Assembly: GCA_012270635.1 (NCBI GenBank) | Contig: JAAXHX010000244.1 | Span: 1 to 12,274, forward strand | Reading direction: 5' to 3' | Source: Dehalococcoidia bacterium | GTDB taxonomy: Bacteria > Chloroflexota > Dehalococcoidia > Plut-88900 | Length of the DNA: 12,274 bases | Shown here: positions 1 to 6,509 of the stretch, one piece after another | Position numbering within the stretch: position 1 is the first letter of the stretch | How the letters are laid out: every line of letters starts with the position of its first letter | The notes under the pieces: generated by a model | The model's input: only the letters and a program-made list of their open reading frames with translations | Told to the model about the DNA's origin: nothing | Database searches by the model: none | Position numbers and translations under genes: made by a program

Positions 1-95
1 AGGACCTTGCGGCCCTGGCGAACGCGGGCTTCAGCGGGCGCGGGAAACTGGTAATGGATGTTTCTGCCGTTTACGGTAACGAAGCCCATGGCCAT
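1..95 (-). CDS. alpha/beta-hydrolase-like protein, N-terminal fragment (runs off left edge)
   Basis: Read on the minus strand from ATG at 95-93, the frame is open to the window edge and gives MAMGFVTVNGRNIHYQF followed by an Ala/Pro/Arg-rich stretch ending RQGRKV. A short strand, then VNGxxIHY, then a basic segment leading to a hydrophobic strand, is the usual opening of alpha/beta-hydrolase-fold enzymes (esterases, haloalkane dehalogenase-like and peptidase-like members). The oxyanion region and the Ser-Asp-His triad lie outside the window, so the substrate is unknown. A second in-frame ATG at 89-87 is an equally plausible start, and no convincing Shine-Dalgarno is visible. An extended -10 promoter about 30 bases upstream supports the orientation. 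The call rests on about 31 codons. Confidence 0.6.
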   Translation of the reverse strand, partial: MAMGFVTVNGRNIHYQFPAPAEARVRQGRKV

Positions 96-126
96 GCCTC
101 GGGGGGGACGTGATTAGGACAAGGCG

Positions 127-156
127 ATTTTATCAGACGGGCGGGGCACACCTAAA
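127..156 (-). promoter_or_regulatory. Candidate extended -10 promoter for the left-edge hydrolase
   Basis: On the minus strand, TGATAAAAT (135-127) is an extended -10 (TGn plus TAAAAT, 5 of 6 to consensus). A weak -35, TTTAGG (156-151), lies 18 bases upstream. A start near 120 would leave a leader of about 25 bases before the ATG at 95. It faces away from the plus-strand promoter at 180-188, so 96-222 is a divergent promoter region. Confidence 0.5.
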
Positions 157-179
157 CCCCGTCCCTGCCCTTTTGCCGG

Positions 180-188
180 TGCTATAAT
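180..188 (+). promoter_or_regulatory. Candidate extended -10 promoter for the CoA-transferase pair
   Basis: TGCTATAAT is a perfect TATAAT preceded by the extended-element TG. No good -35 is found at 16-18 bases, as is common for extended -10 promoters. A start near 195 gives a leader of about 28 bases to the GTG at 223. This is the best match to a sigma-70-type promoter in the window. Confidence 0.55.
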
Positions 189-222
189 CCCTGAAACCCC
201 ACCCCAGCGCCCCCTTACCACC

Positions 223-1470
223 GTGTTGCCAGACCAATACGCCCATAACGGAGACTCCCTTCTCCCTCCCCGCGCGCTGGATGGCGTGAAGGTCCTGGAC
301 CTGGGTCACGGCATTCCGCCGGCCAACGCCGGCAAGCTCCTGGCCTGCTTCGGGGCGGAGGTGATCAAGGTGGAACCCCCCTATGGAGACCTGTTGCGCA
401 GGTCGGGGCCCTTCCCCAGGGACCTGCCCCACCCCGAGACCAGCGGCATTTTTCAGCTCCTCAACGTCAATAAAAGGGGCATCACCCTCAATCTAGACTC
501 GGTGCACGGGCGAAGGCTCTTCAGGATGCTGCTGTCCTGGGCAGACATAATGGTGGAGGGGCTGGGGGCGGGGGTGTTGGACGACCTCGGATTGCCGTAC
601 GAGGAGATGGAGAGGATCAACCCGGCGCTGGTCGTGGCGTCCATAACGCCCTTCGGGCAGAGCGGCCCGTACCGAGACTACAAGAGCTACGAGATACAAT
701 CCTACGCCTTCGGCGGGCCGATGTACTTCACGGGTCAGCCGGAACGGGAACCGGTCAACGCCGCGACCAACGTCTCAGACCTGCACACGGGCCTGGCCGC
801 CGCGTCGGCGGCGATGGTGACCTTTCACAGGGCCGAGTCCTCGGGGGTGGGGGACTACATCGACCTGGCAGCTGCGGAGGTGCAGCTGGGCAACATAGAC
901 CGCCGGGCGGCCAAGCTCCTGGCCTACTCTTACACGGGGACGGTCGGGCCCCGGAACCTGGACCACATGGGCATAGGTTCGGGGCCTTTCCCCTGTGCAG
1001 ACGGCTACATCAACCTGCTAGGCGGGGAGTTCGGGTTCGACCGCGTATGCTCCCTCATCGAGCGGGAGGACTTGCTGGAAGAGCCCCGGTTCGCCACCGC
1101 CGAAGGCCGGCGAGACCCGGCAAACATAGAGGAGATTTCCGGGATGGTCATCTCCTGGCTCTACTCCAAGTCCAAGCTGGACGTTTGGGAGACAGCACAG
1201 CGCAAGCGGGTGCTGTCGGGGGTGGTCAACACCACCGAAGACCTGCTGAGCGACGACCATTTCTGGGAGCGGGGGATGTGGGCCAGAACGCATCACCCGG
1301 TTGTCGGGGAGATGACGATGCCGGGCAGGTCCATCAAGATGTACCGCACCCCCTGGCAGGTCCACTCCCCCGCTCCGACTCTTGGCCAGCACAATCAAGA
1401 GGTCTACTGCGGGATGCTGGGATACAGCCGGGCAGAGCTTGCCAGGCTCAGACAGATGGGCATCGTCTAG
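223..1470 (+). CDS. Family III (CaiB/BaiF) CoA-transferase, first of a tandem pair
   Basis: A 415-residue protein, normal for family III CoA-transferases, which move CoA between carboxylic acids through an Asp-bound mixed anhydride. Visible family features are the N-terminal LDGVKVLDLG and GAEVIKVEPP (about residues 19-53), NKRGITLNL (83-91), ADIMVEG and NPALVVASITPFGQSGPY (107-150), and the segment around VSDLHTG. Asp186 (codon 778-780) in that segment aligns with the catalytic Asp169 of formyl-CoA transferase as I recall the motif. It is followed by the usual HR...GVGDYIDL stretch. The start is GTG at 223, with TTG at 226 as an alternative; no clear Shine-Dalgarno is present. The next CoA-transferase begins 16 bases after the stop, so the two are almost certainly cotranscribed and might form a heteromer. 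The acid substrate cannot be deduced. The cytoplasm is expected, as no signal peptide is seen. Confidence 0.9.
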   Translation: MLPDQYAHNGDSLLPPRALDGVKVLDLGHGIPPANAGKLLACFGAEVIKVEPPYGDLLRRSGPFPRDLPHPETSGIFQLLNVNKRGITLNLDSVHGRRLFRMLLSWADIMVEGLGAGVLDDLGLPYEEMERINPALVVASITPFGQSGPYRDYKSYEIQSYAFGGPMYFTGQPEREPVNAATNVSDLHTGLAAASAAMVTFHRAESSGVGDYIDLAAAEVQLGNIDRRAAKLLAYSYTGTVGPRNLDHMGIGSGPFPCADGYINLLGGEFGFDRVCSLIEREDLLEEPRFATAEGRRDPANIEEISGMVISWLYSKSKLDVWETAQRKRVLSGVVNTTEDLLSDDHFWERGMWARTHHPVVGEMTMPGRSIKMYRTPWQVHSPAPTLGQHNQEVYCGMLGYSRAELARLRQMGIV

Positions 1471-1474
1471 GGAT

Positions 1475-1479
1475 GGGAG
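1475..1479 (+). promoter_or_regulatory. Shine-Dalgarno deciding a TTG start at 1487
   Basis: GGGAG ends 7 bases before TTG 1487-1489. This supports starting the second CoA-transferase there rather than at the ATG at 1382, which lies inside the preceding gene and would add 35 residues with no homology to the family. Confidence 0.6.
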
Positions 1480-1486
1480 AATTACG

Positions 1487-2788
1487 TTGCCGAAGCTGCC
1501 CCTCGAAGGCATAAGAGTCCTGGAAATCACGGTGGTGTGGGCGGGCCCTCACGCCGGCCAGATACTCGCCGACTGGGGCGCCGAGGTCATCCGCGTCGAA
1601 TCGACGCAGTTCCTGGGCACCACGACCCGGACTGGCCTGATGAGACCCGACAGGGACTATTTTCGGATGTTCATAGAAATGGGGTACGGCTACGCAGGCC
1701 GGTATCCTGGGACCCGGGCCTGGGACAGGGGCTCCCTCTTCAACACCCACGCCCGCAACAAGACCAGCATGACGGTCGACGTGACTCGGGAGGAGGGCGT
1801 AGAGATATTCAAAGACCTGGTGGCCCAATCGGACGTCTTCATCGAAAACAACATGCCGGATACGATGAAGAAGCTGGGGCTGGGCTACGCCGAATTGAAG
1901 AAGGAAAACCCGGGGCTGATCATGGTAAGGATGCCCGCTTTCGGGCTGGACGGGAAATACCACCGGTACAGGTCCTGGGGCCAGCACGTGGAGGGGGTGG
2001 CCGGCCATAGCTGGCTGAAGGGTTACCGGGACACGGACATATCCCAAAGGCCCGAGTCAAACCAGAGCGACGCCGGGGCGGCCTACAGCGCAGTCCTGGC
2101 GGTGTTGATGGCCATCAGGCATCGCAACCGCACAGGCGAAGGCCAGCTCATCGAGATCCCCCTGTGCGAGAACTTCATCCCCTATATGGCCGCTCCGATA
2201 ATGGACTACACGATGAACGGACGGGTACGGTCTTCCCTGGGCAACGGGCACCCATCCATGGCGCCTCAGGGCGTCTACCGGTGCAAGGGCCACGACTCGT
2301 GGGTTGCCATTTCCGTAGGCAACGACGGGGAGTGGGAGGCTCTGTGCCGTGTTCTCGGGGACCTGGAGTGGGCCCGAGACAAGCGGTTCCGCACCGTGCT
2401 GGGCCGGTGGAACAACCAGGAAGAGATAGACCGACACCTATCGGAGTGGACTCGAACGCTGACGAAATACGAGGTTATGGCCTGGCTCCAGGGGGTCGGG
2501 GTGGCGGCCGCGCCCGTGCTGGACGAAGGGGACGTGCACGCCGACCCCCACGTCAAGGCCCGGGGCTTCTTCCAAAAGATCGCCGACCCGGAGGTCGGGA
2601 CCCATGACCACGTCGGGTTCATGTGGAAGATGGCCAGGACGCCCAACGCAATCCGCAAACCACCCGCCCACCTGGGCTACGGCAACCGGTATGTGTACAG
2701 GGAGCTGCTGGGATACGAAGACGAGCGTTGCAGGCGGCTGGAGGAAGAGGGGCACATAGGAACGGAACCCGCGCCGCACATCCCGTGA
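1487..2788 (+). CDS. Family III (CaiB/BaiF) CoA-transferase, second of a tandem pair
   Basis: From the TTG at 1487 the protein has 433 residues and opens MPKLPLEGIRVLEITVVWAG, matching the family's first strand and CoA-binding loop. GAEVIRVES, NKTSMTVDV, SDVFIENNMP and NPGLIMVRMPAFG follow in the canonical order. Asp195 (codon 2069-2071) in SNQSDAGAAYSAV is the expected catalytic aspartate, followed by RHRNRTGEGQLIEI. Both members of the pair therefore keep the catalytic residue, unlike some two-subunit systems where only one subunit is active. The segment between strands 2 and 3 (about residues 44-80) is longer and more aromatic than in the upstream protein, so substrate specificity probably differs. 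Known pairs of this kind (benzylsuccinate CoA-transferase BbsEF; succinyl-CoA:malate CoA-transferase SmtAB) make a heteromer reasonable but unproven. The gene converges on the GNAT gene, stop to stop, with about 40 bases between and no obvious terminator. Confidence 0.88.
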   Translation: MPKLPLEGIRVLEITVVWAGPHAGQILADWGAEVIRVESTQFLGTTTRTGLMRPDRDYFRMFIEMGYGYAGRYPGTRAWDRGSLFNTHARNKTSMTVDVTREEGVEIFKDLVAQSDVFIENNMPDTMKKLGLGYAELKKENPGLIMVRMPAFGLDGKYHRYRSWGQHVEGVAGHSWLKGYRDTDISQRPESNQSDAGAAYSAVLAVLMAIRHRNRTGEGQLIEIPLCENFIPYMAAPIMDYTMNGRVRSSLGNGHPSMAPQGVYRCKGHDSWVAISVGNDGEWEALCRVLGDLEWARDKRFRTVLGRWNNQEEIDRHLSEWTRTLTKYEVMAWLQGVGVAAAPVLDEGDVHADPHVKARGFFQKIADPEVGTHDHVGFMWKMARTPNAIRKPPAHLGYGNRYVYRELLGYEDERCRRLEEEGHIGTEPAPHIP

Positions 2789-2828
2789 CGAGCGCTGGAG
2801 CCCGACCCCATCGCGCAGAGGCGCAGGG

Positions 2829-3389
2829 CTAGACATCTCGCCGCATTACGTGGCGTCGCAGTCCGGCCCTTCCCACTTCCCGGAACCCGTGGGTCTCGAA
2901 CACGGGTACGTAACCGCAAAATCGGTAGCTGGGAGATTCCGGGTCCACGGGGTAGGCCTCGATGACCGAGGCGCCGTTGTCTCGGGCGCACCGGACGGCT
3001 TCTTCTATAAGCGTCCCCATGATGCCCCGGCGGCGCAGGCTGCTCCTCACGTAAAAGCAGGATATGGACCAGACGGTGCCCGGGTCCTCGCCTTCCGGCT
3101 CAAGAGCGTTGAGGTTGACGAAGGTGGAGCGCGGGGCCGTCGAGCACCAGGCCACGGGCTCGCCGTCCAGGTAGGCCAGCAGTCCCACACGCACACCGGT
3201 CTCAACCTTCCGTCTCATGGCGCGTTTCAGGCCTGCCCGGTCACGGGGCTTCTTGCCGGACTCGTCCATCCGGAAGACCATGCACCAGCACCATTTGGGG
3301 CCGCCACGGGACTCGAACAACCGCTCGAAGTCCGGCCAGCGATTTTCGTCGACCTCGTGGACTTCCAGGTGGCCCGCTTGCCTGCTCAT
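2829..3389 (-). CDS. GNAT-family N-acetyltransferase
   Basis: A 186-residue single-domain protein on the minus strand. The acetyl-CoA-binding core is visible: strand 4 WSISCFYV (107-114), then the pyrophosphate loop RRRGIMG (119-125, the Q/RxxGxG/A motif) and helix 3 (GTLIEEAVRCA). A late YRFCGYVPVFETHGFREVGR segment (155-174) is the usual strand 6/7 hairpin. An N-terminal WCWCMVFR (33-40) is a Trp/Cys-rich feature I have seen in a subgroup of uncharacterised bacterial GNATs. The acceptor is unknown. It lies antiparallel to the genes on both sides and is probably not functionally tied to them. The ATG lacks a Shine-Dalgarno, but a promoter sits so close upstream that the mRNA may be leaderless. 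Confidence 0.85.
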   Translation of the reverse strand: MSRQAGHLEVHEVDENRWPDFERLFESRGGPKWCWCMVFRMDESGKKPRDRAGLKRAMRRKVETGVRVGLLAYLDGEPVAWCSTAPRSTFVNLNALEPEGEDPGTVWSISCFYVRSSLRRRGIMGTLIEEAVRCARDNGASVIEAYPVDPESPSYRFCGYVPVFETHGFREVGRAGLRRHVMRRDV

Positions 3390-3397
3390 CTCAAGGC

Positions 3398-3427
3398 GTT
3401 ATAACTCCCACGTCGGGCCTACGGCAA
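3398..3427 (-). promoter_or_regulatory. Candidate promoter for the GNAT gene, possibly leaderless
   Basis: On the minus strand, -35 TTGCCG (3427-3422, 4 of 6) and -10 TATAAC (3403-3398, 5 of 6) are separated by 18 bases. The predicted start, about 7 bases beyond the -10, falls at 3391-3390, one or two bases before the ATG at 3389. Confidence 0.45.
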
Positions 3428-3446
3428 CCCCCGACTACGGTGGGAG

Positions 3447-3514
3447 GTACAACCCCTTTCAGCCATGGCGACGAGGCTTTAACTCTCCCCCGAAATGGTT
3501 TAAGGTTGTACAAC
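3447..3514. promoter_or_regulatory. Candidate operator: palindrome and distant half-site before the thiolase-like operon
   Basis: GTTGTACAAC (3505-3514) is a perfect 10-base palindrome, extended by A-T pairs on both sides after one mismatch. Part of it recurs inverted 50 bases upstream, GTACAACC at 3447-3454 against GGTTGTAC at 3504-3511. The downstream palindrome covers the weak ribosome site (TAAGG, 3501-3505) and abuts the TTG start at 3516, where a bound repressor would block expression. The arrangement suits a dimeric TetR- or GntR-type acyl-CoA-responsive regulator, but no regulator gene is in the window. I could not identify a convincing -10 for this operon. Confidence 0.4.
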
Positions 3515-3515
3515 T

Positions 3516-4739
3516 TTGGGAGCCCTGACTGACAAGTACTGCATCGTAGGGGTGGGTGAAACCCCACACACACGCCCCTCCAACCGGACCACCCTCTCCA
3601 TGGCCTGCGAAGCCGTCCGAAACGCCCTGGCCGACGCGGGCCTCGACCACTCCGAGATAAGCGGGATGACTTCCTACCAGGGCTTCGACTCGTGCGCCTC
3701 CAAGGACGTTGGTTCTGCCCTCGGCATGCGCTTGGACTATTCCCTGGACATCATAGGGGGAGGCTCGAGTACCGAAGCGCTGGTAGCCCATGCCATCGGC
3801 CTAATCGAGGCGGGATACTGCCGGAACATGGTCATATTCCGCTCCATGAACGGCAGGTCGGGGCGCAGGCCGGGGGGGCAGGACCCCGGGGGCTCCGCCT
3901 CGATGCCCGCCATAAGGAAGATCGGGGACTTCGACAAGACGTGGGGGTTCACGACTCCCGCGCAGCACCACTCGTTGACCTGCATGAGGTACATGCACGA
4001 CTACGGCCTCACCTCCCGGCATCTCGGCGAGGTGGCGGTTGCGCACCGCAAACACGCAAACCTCAACCCCAAGGCCATCTTCTACGACCGGCCACTGAGC
4101 ATGGACGACTACCTGAAGGGCCGGTGGATATCGAAGCCCTTCCGGCTGTTCGACTGCTGCCTGGAGACCGACGTAGCCGCGGCGCTCATCGTCGCGCCTA
4201 GGGAGTGGGCCTACGCCCTCAAGCAGCCCCCCGTGTTCATCATGGGAGGAACGGCGAGGGTGCAGGCGCCGGGCGCGTCGTTTCCCTGGGGAATGCCCAA
4301 GATCCACTACGTCGGGGGGAACTATGGGAGGAAGCGGCTGTTTGGCATGGCAGGGGTTACCCATGACGACATCGACTTCGTGTCGGCATACGACGCCTTC
4401 ACCTTCACGTCACTGATCCTGTTGGAGGCCTTCGGGTTCGCCCCCGAGGGCGAGATAGGGCCTTTCGTGGAAGGGGGGACCCTGCAGATCGACAACAGGC
4501 TCCCTTCCAATCTGTCCGGCGGCCACCTTTCGGAGGGGTATACCCACGGCATAGCAATGGTCATCGAGAACGTTCGGCAGCTCCGGCATCGCGCCGATGA
4601 CGCATGTCCCGGGTGGAAGGAGGGCCAGCATACCTACGACCGGGGCAAGGGCTGCCGGCAATTGAAGAAAGCGGAGATAGCCGCCTGCCTGGCCTGGTCT
4701 TTCGAGGCCCAAAGCAGCGCAATGATTCTCAGGAGGTAG
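3516..4739 (+). CDS. Thiolase-like lipid-transfer protein (Ltp/SCP-x type), paralogue A, lacking the catalytic Cys
   Basis: A 407-residue thiolase-fold protein. Diagnostic segments are YCIVGVGETPH (8-18), SMACEAVRNALADAGL (28-43), the nucleophile loop DIIGGGSSTEALVAHA (78-93), TTPAQHH (146-152), LTSRHLGEVAVAHRKHA (165-181), SAYDAFTFTSLILLE (290-304) and LPSNLSGGHLSEGYTHG (329-345). In thiolases the nucleophile loop carries Cys; here Ser84 (codon 3765-3767) occupies that place. The NEAF/HDCF motif is YDAF with Tyr292, and the catalytic GHP histidine position is Tyr342. This is the pattern of Ltp2-type acyl-CoA aldolases, not acetyl-transferring thiolases. In that family the protein works in complex with a DUF35 partner, and such a gene is the third in this operon. 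The TTG start is supported because the tandem copy begins with the same residues. The stop is preceded by AGG AGG, which serves as ribosome site for the next gene. Confidence 0.85.
   Translation: MGALTDKYCIVGVGETPHTRPSNRTTLSMACEAVRNALADAGLDHSEISGMTSYQGFDSCASKDVGSALGMRLDYSLDIIGGGSSTEALVAHAIGLIEAGYCRNMVIFRSMNGRSGRRPGGQDPGGSASMPAIRKIGDFDKTWGFTTPAQHHSLTCMRYMHDYGLTSRHLGEVAVAHRKHANLNPKAIFYDRPLSMDDYLKGRWISKPFRLFDCCLETDVAAALIVAPREWAYALKQPPVFIMGGTARVQAPGASFPWGMPKIHYVGGNYGRKRLFGMAGVTHDDIDFVSAYDAFTFTSLILLEAFGFAPEGEIGPFVEGGTLQIDNRLPSNLSGGHLSEGYTHGIAMVIENVRQLRHRADDACPGWKEGQHTYDRGKGCRQLKKAEIAACLAWSFEAQSSAMILRR
4731..4737 (+). promoter_or_regulatory. Shine-Dalgarno for paralogue B, inside the last codons of paralogue A
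   Basis: AGGAGGT is formed by the terminal Arg-Arg codons (AGG AGG) plus the first base of the TAG stop. It lies 9 bases before the GTG at 4747, so a strong ribosome site is built into coding sequence and the two genes are translationally adjacent. Confidence 0.7.
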
Positions 4740-4746
4740 CGGCAGA

Positions 4747-5970
4747 GTGGGAGCGTTAACCGACAAGTATTGCATAGTGGGCGTGGGCGAGACTCCCCAC
4801 ATGCGCCCTTCGAACCGGACAACCCTGTCCATGGCCTGCGAGGCCGTGAGGAACGCGATGGCCGACGCGGGCCTCGATCCCTCGGAAATCAGTGGCATGA
4901 CGTCCTACCAGTACGCGGACTCCTGCGACTCCAGCGAGGTGGCCTCGTCCCTGGGCATTCGTCTCGACTATGCTGTCGACATCATGGGCGGAGGAAACAG
5001 CACCGAGACGCTGGTGGCCCACGCCATCGGCCTGATCGAAGCGGGCTATTGCCGGAACATGGTCATCTTCCGCTCGATGAACGGGCGGTCGGGGCTGAGG
5101 TTCGGGGGACAGGACCCCGATGGCCCTGCTCCACTCACCTCGGTGTCTAGCATCGCCGACATGTGGGACGCGTGGGGATTCACCACACCGGCCCAGCACC
5201 ACGGCCTGACCTGCATGAGATACATGCGCGACTACGGCCTTACATCCAGGCATCTCGGCGAGGTTGCCGTCGCCCACCGGCGGCACGCCAACCTCAATCC
5301 CAAGGCCGTGTTCTACGACCGCCCGCTTTCCATGGACGACTACCTAAAGGGCCGCTGGGTTGCCAAGCCGTTCCGCCTCTTCGACTGCTGCCTGGAAACG
5401 GATGTGGCGGCGGCCATCATCGTCGCGCCCCGGGAGTGGGCCTATAATCTCAGGCAGCCCCCGGTCTTCATCATGGGCGGCACTGCCCGGACCCAATCGC
5501 CCGACGCGTCCTACAGGTGGAACCGCGAGAAGATTCACTACGTGGGCGCGAACTACGGGCGAAAGCGGCTGTTCGGCATGTCCGGGGTTACTCACGACGA
5601 CATCGACTTCGTATCCGCGTACGATGCCTTCACGTTCACATCCCTGATATTGCTGGAAGGCTACGGTTTCGCGCCGGAAGGGGAGATCGGGGATTTCGTT
5701 GAGGGCGGCACTCTCCAGATCGGCGGCAAGCTGCCATCCAATCTCTCGGGCGGGCACCTGTCCGAGGGGTACACCCACGGCATCGCCATGGTAATCGAAA
5801 ATGTCCGACAGCTAAGACACCGCACCGACGACCTTTGCCCCGGGTGGCGGGAAGCAAAGCACACTTACGACCGAAGCAAGGGTTGCCGCCAGCTGAAAAA
5901 GGCGGAGATTGCCGCCTGCCTGGCCTGGGGCACGGAAACCGAAAGCAGCGCCATGATCCTCAGGAGGTAG
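4747..5970 (+). CDS. Thiolase-like lipid-transfer protein (Ltp/SCP-x type), paralogue B, lacking the catalytic Cys
   Basis: A tandem copy of the preceding gene, also 407 residues with no insertions or deletions. A hand comparison finds 67 differences, about 83% identity. The nucleophile position is Asn84 (codon 4996-4998, GGGNSTETL) where paralogue A has Ser. Tyr292 (YDAF) and Tyr342 (GYTHG) are identical in both, as is the SNLSGGHLSE loop. Differences cluster at residues 56-84, 117-142, 251-262 and 394-399, while long blocks are identical, suggesting divergence in substrate or partner contacts. Many synonymous codons differ (13 of the first 22 conserved codons), so the duplication is old and both copies have been under purifying selection. 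The start is GTG at 4747. The two may form an A/B heterodimer, since thiolase-fold enzymes are obligate dimers, or act on different acyl-CoAs. Confidence 0.85.
   Translation: MGALTDKYCIVGVGETPHMRPSNRTTLSMACEAVRNAMADAGLDPSEISGMTSYQYADSCDSSEVASSLGIRLDYAVDIMGGGNSTETLVAHAIGLIEAGYCRNMVIFRSMNGRSGLRFGGQDPDGPAPLTSVSSIADMWDAWGFTTPAQHHGLTCMRYMRDYGLTSRHLGEVAVAHRRHANLNPKAVFYDRPLSMDDYLKGRWVAKPFRLFDCCLETDVAAAIIVAPREWAYNLRQPPVFIMGGTARTQSPDASYRWNREKIHYVGANYGRKRLFGMSGVTHDDIDFVSAYDAFTFTSLILLEGYGFAPEGEIGDFVEGGTLQIGGKLPSNLSGGHLSEGYTHGIAMVIENVRQLRHRTDDLCPGWREAKHTYDRSKGCRQLKKAEIAACLAWGTETESSAMILRR
5962..5968 (+). promoter_or_regulatory. Shine-Dalgarno for the DUF35 gene, inside the last codons of paralogue B
   Basis: AGGAGGT again comes from the C-terminal Arg-Arg codons plus the first base of TAG, with 8 bases to the ATG at 5977. 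The same device occurs at the end of paralogue A, so it was kept through the duplication. Confidence 0.75.
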
Positions 5971-5976
5971 GCTCCC

Positions 5977-6471
5977 ATGCCCGGACCCATCGACTATTCC
6001 CTGATCAACGTCAGGCCGGACCCCGACACGAAGGAGTGGTGGAACGCCACCAAGGAAGGGCAACTGCTGGTCCGTAGGTGCAATGACTGCGGCCGCAAGT
6101 TCTTCCCACCCTTCCCCGCCTGTCCCGGCTGTACGTCCATGGACCTGGGCTGGCACGAGGCGGAGGGCAAGGGTGTAATCTACAGCTACAACGTGGTGGT
6201 GCAGCCCATACTCGCGCCCTTCGTCGGGGCGGTCCCCTACGTCACCGCGGTCATCGACCTGCCCGACTGTGGCAACCCCGACGGCTCGCTCACCAGGATC
6301 GTAGGTGTCCTGGTCGACGACGAGGACGCAGCCGCCATAGGGAATCCCGTGGAAGTGGTGTTCGAGCGTTCGGAAAACTCCGAATACGTGATGCCGAGAT
6401 GGCGGGTGACGGGGGTGGGTGAGAACGCCTGGAAGTTCACGGGTGAAGGCGGCGGGCCGGTAAACGGCTGA
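5977..6471 (+). CDS. DUF35 Zn-ribbon/OB-fold acyl-CoA-binding protein, partner of the thiolase-like pair
   Basis: A 164-residue protein with the standard DUF35 layout. An N-terminal amphipathic helix contains EWWNATKEGQLLVRRC (20-35). A zinc ribbon has Cys35, Cys38, Cys49 and Cys52 (CxxC-x10-CxxC). An OB fold runs from about residue 58 to 152, with GKGVIYSYNVV, VPYVTAVIDLP, RIVGVLV and NPVEVVFE strands. DUF35 proteins pair with thiolase-superfamily partners, as ChsH2's DUF35 domain does with Ltp2 in steroid side-chain cleavage, where they are needed for activity or CoA-substrate binding. Here a single DUF35 gene follows two thiolase-like paralogues with only 6 bases between stop and start, so one partner probably serves both. 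No MaoC-type hydratase, which is fused to DUF35 in ChsH2, is present in this protein or nearby. All four zinc ligands are intact. Confidence 0.9.
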   Translation: MPGPIDYSLINVRPDPDTKEWWNATKEGQLLVRRCNDCGRKFFPPFPACPGCTSMDLGWHEAEGKGVIYSYNVVVQPILAPFVGAVPYVTAVIDLPDCGNPDGSLTRIVGVLVDDEDAAAIGNPVEVVFERSENSEYVMPRWRVTGVGENAWKFTGEGGGPVNG

Positions 6472-6494
6472 CCTCTATTCCCTCGCGCGCCATG

Positions 6495-6503
6495 TGCTAA
6501 ACT
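6495..6503 (+). promoter_or_regulatory. Candidate extended -10 promoter of the decayed retropepsin-like gene
   Basis: TGCTAAACT resembles the TGCTATAAT at 180-188 (TG extension, 4 of 6 in the hexamer). The start would fall at or next to the A of the ATG at 6510, giving a leaderless transcript. No -35 is recognised. It may have decayed with its gene. Confidence 0.33.
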
Positions 6504-6509
6504 CCCTTC

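Noticed and set aside
3..113. Plus-strand frame ending in TGA at 111-113 (DLAALANAGFSGRGKLVMDVS and onward) as the tail of a gene
   Set aside because: It is codon-aligned with the minus-strand frame, whose translation (VTVNGRNIHY) matches a protein-family opening and has a promoter upstream. The plus reading matches nothing I recognise.
1382..1486. ATG 1382 as start of the second CoA-transferase
   Set aside because: It would overlap the preceding gene by 89 bases and add 35 residues unlike the family. TTG 1487 has a Shine-Dalgarno and gives the normal N-terminus.
2789..2828. Terminator between the convergent CoA-transferase and GNAT genes
   Set aside because: Only short, imperfect GC pairings are present, with no T-tract on either strand.
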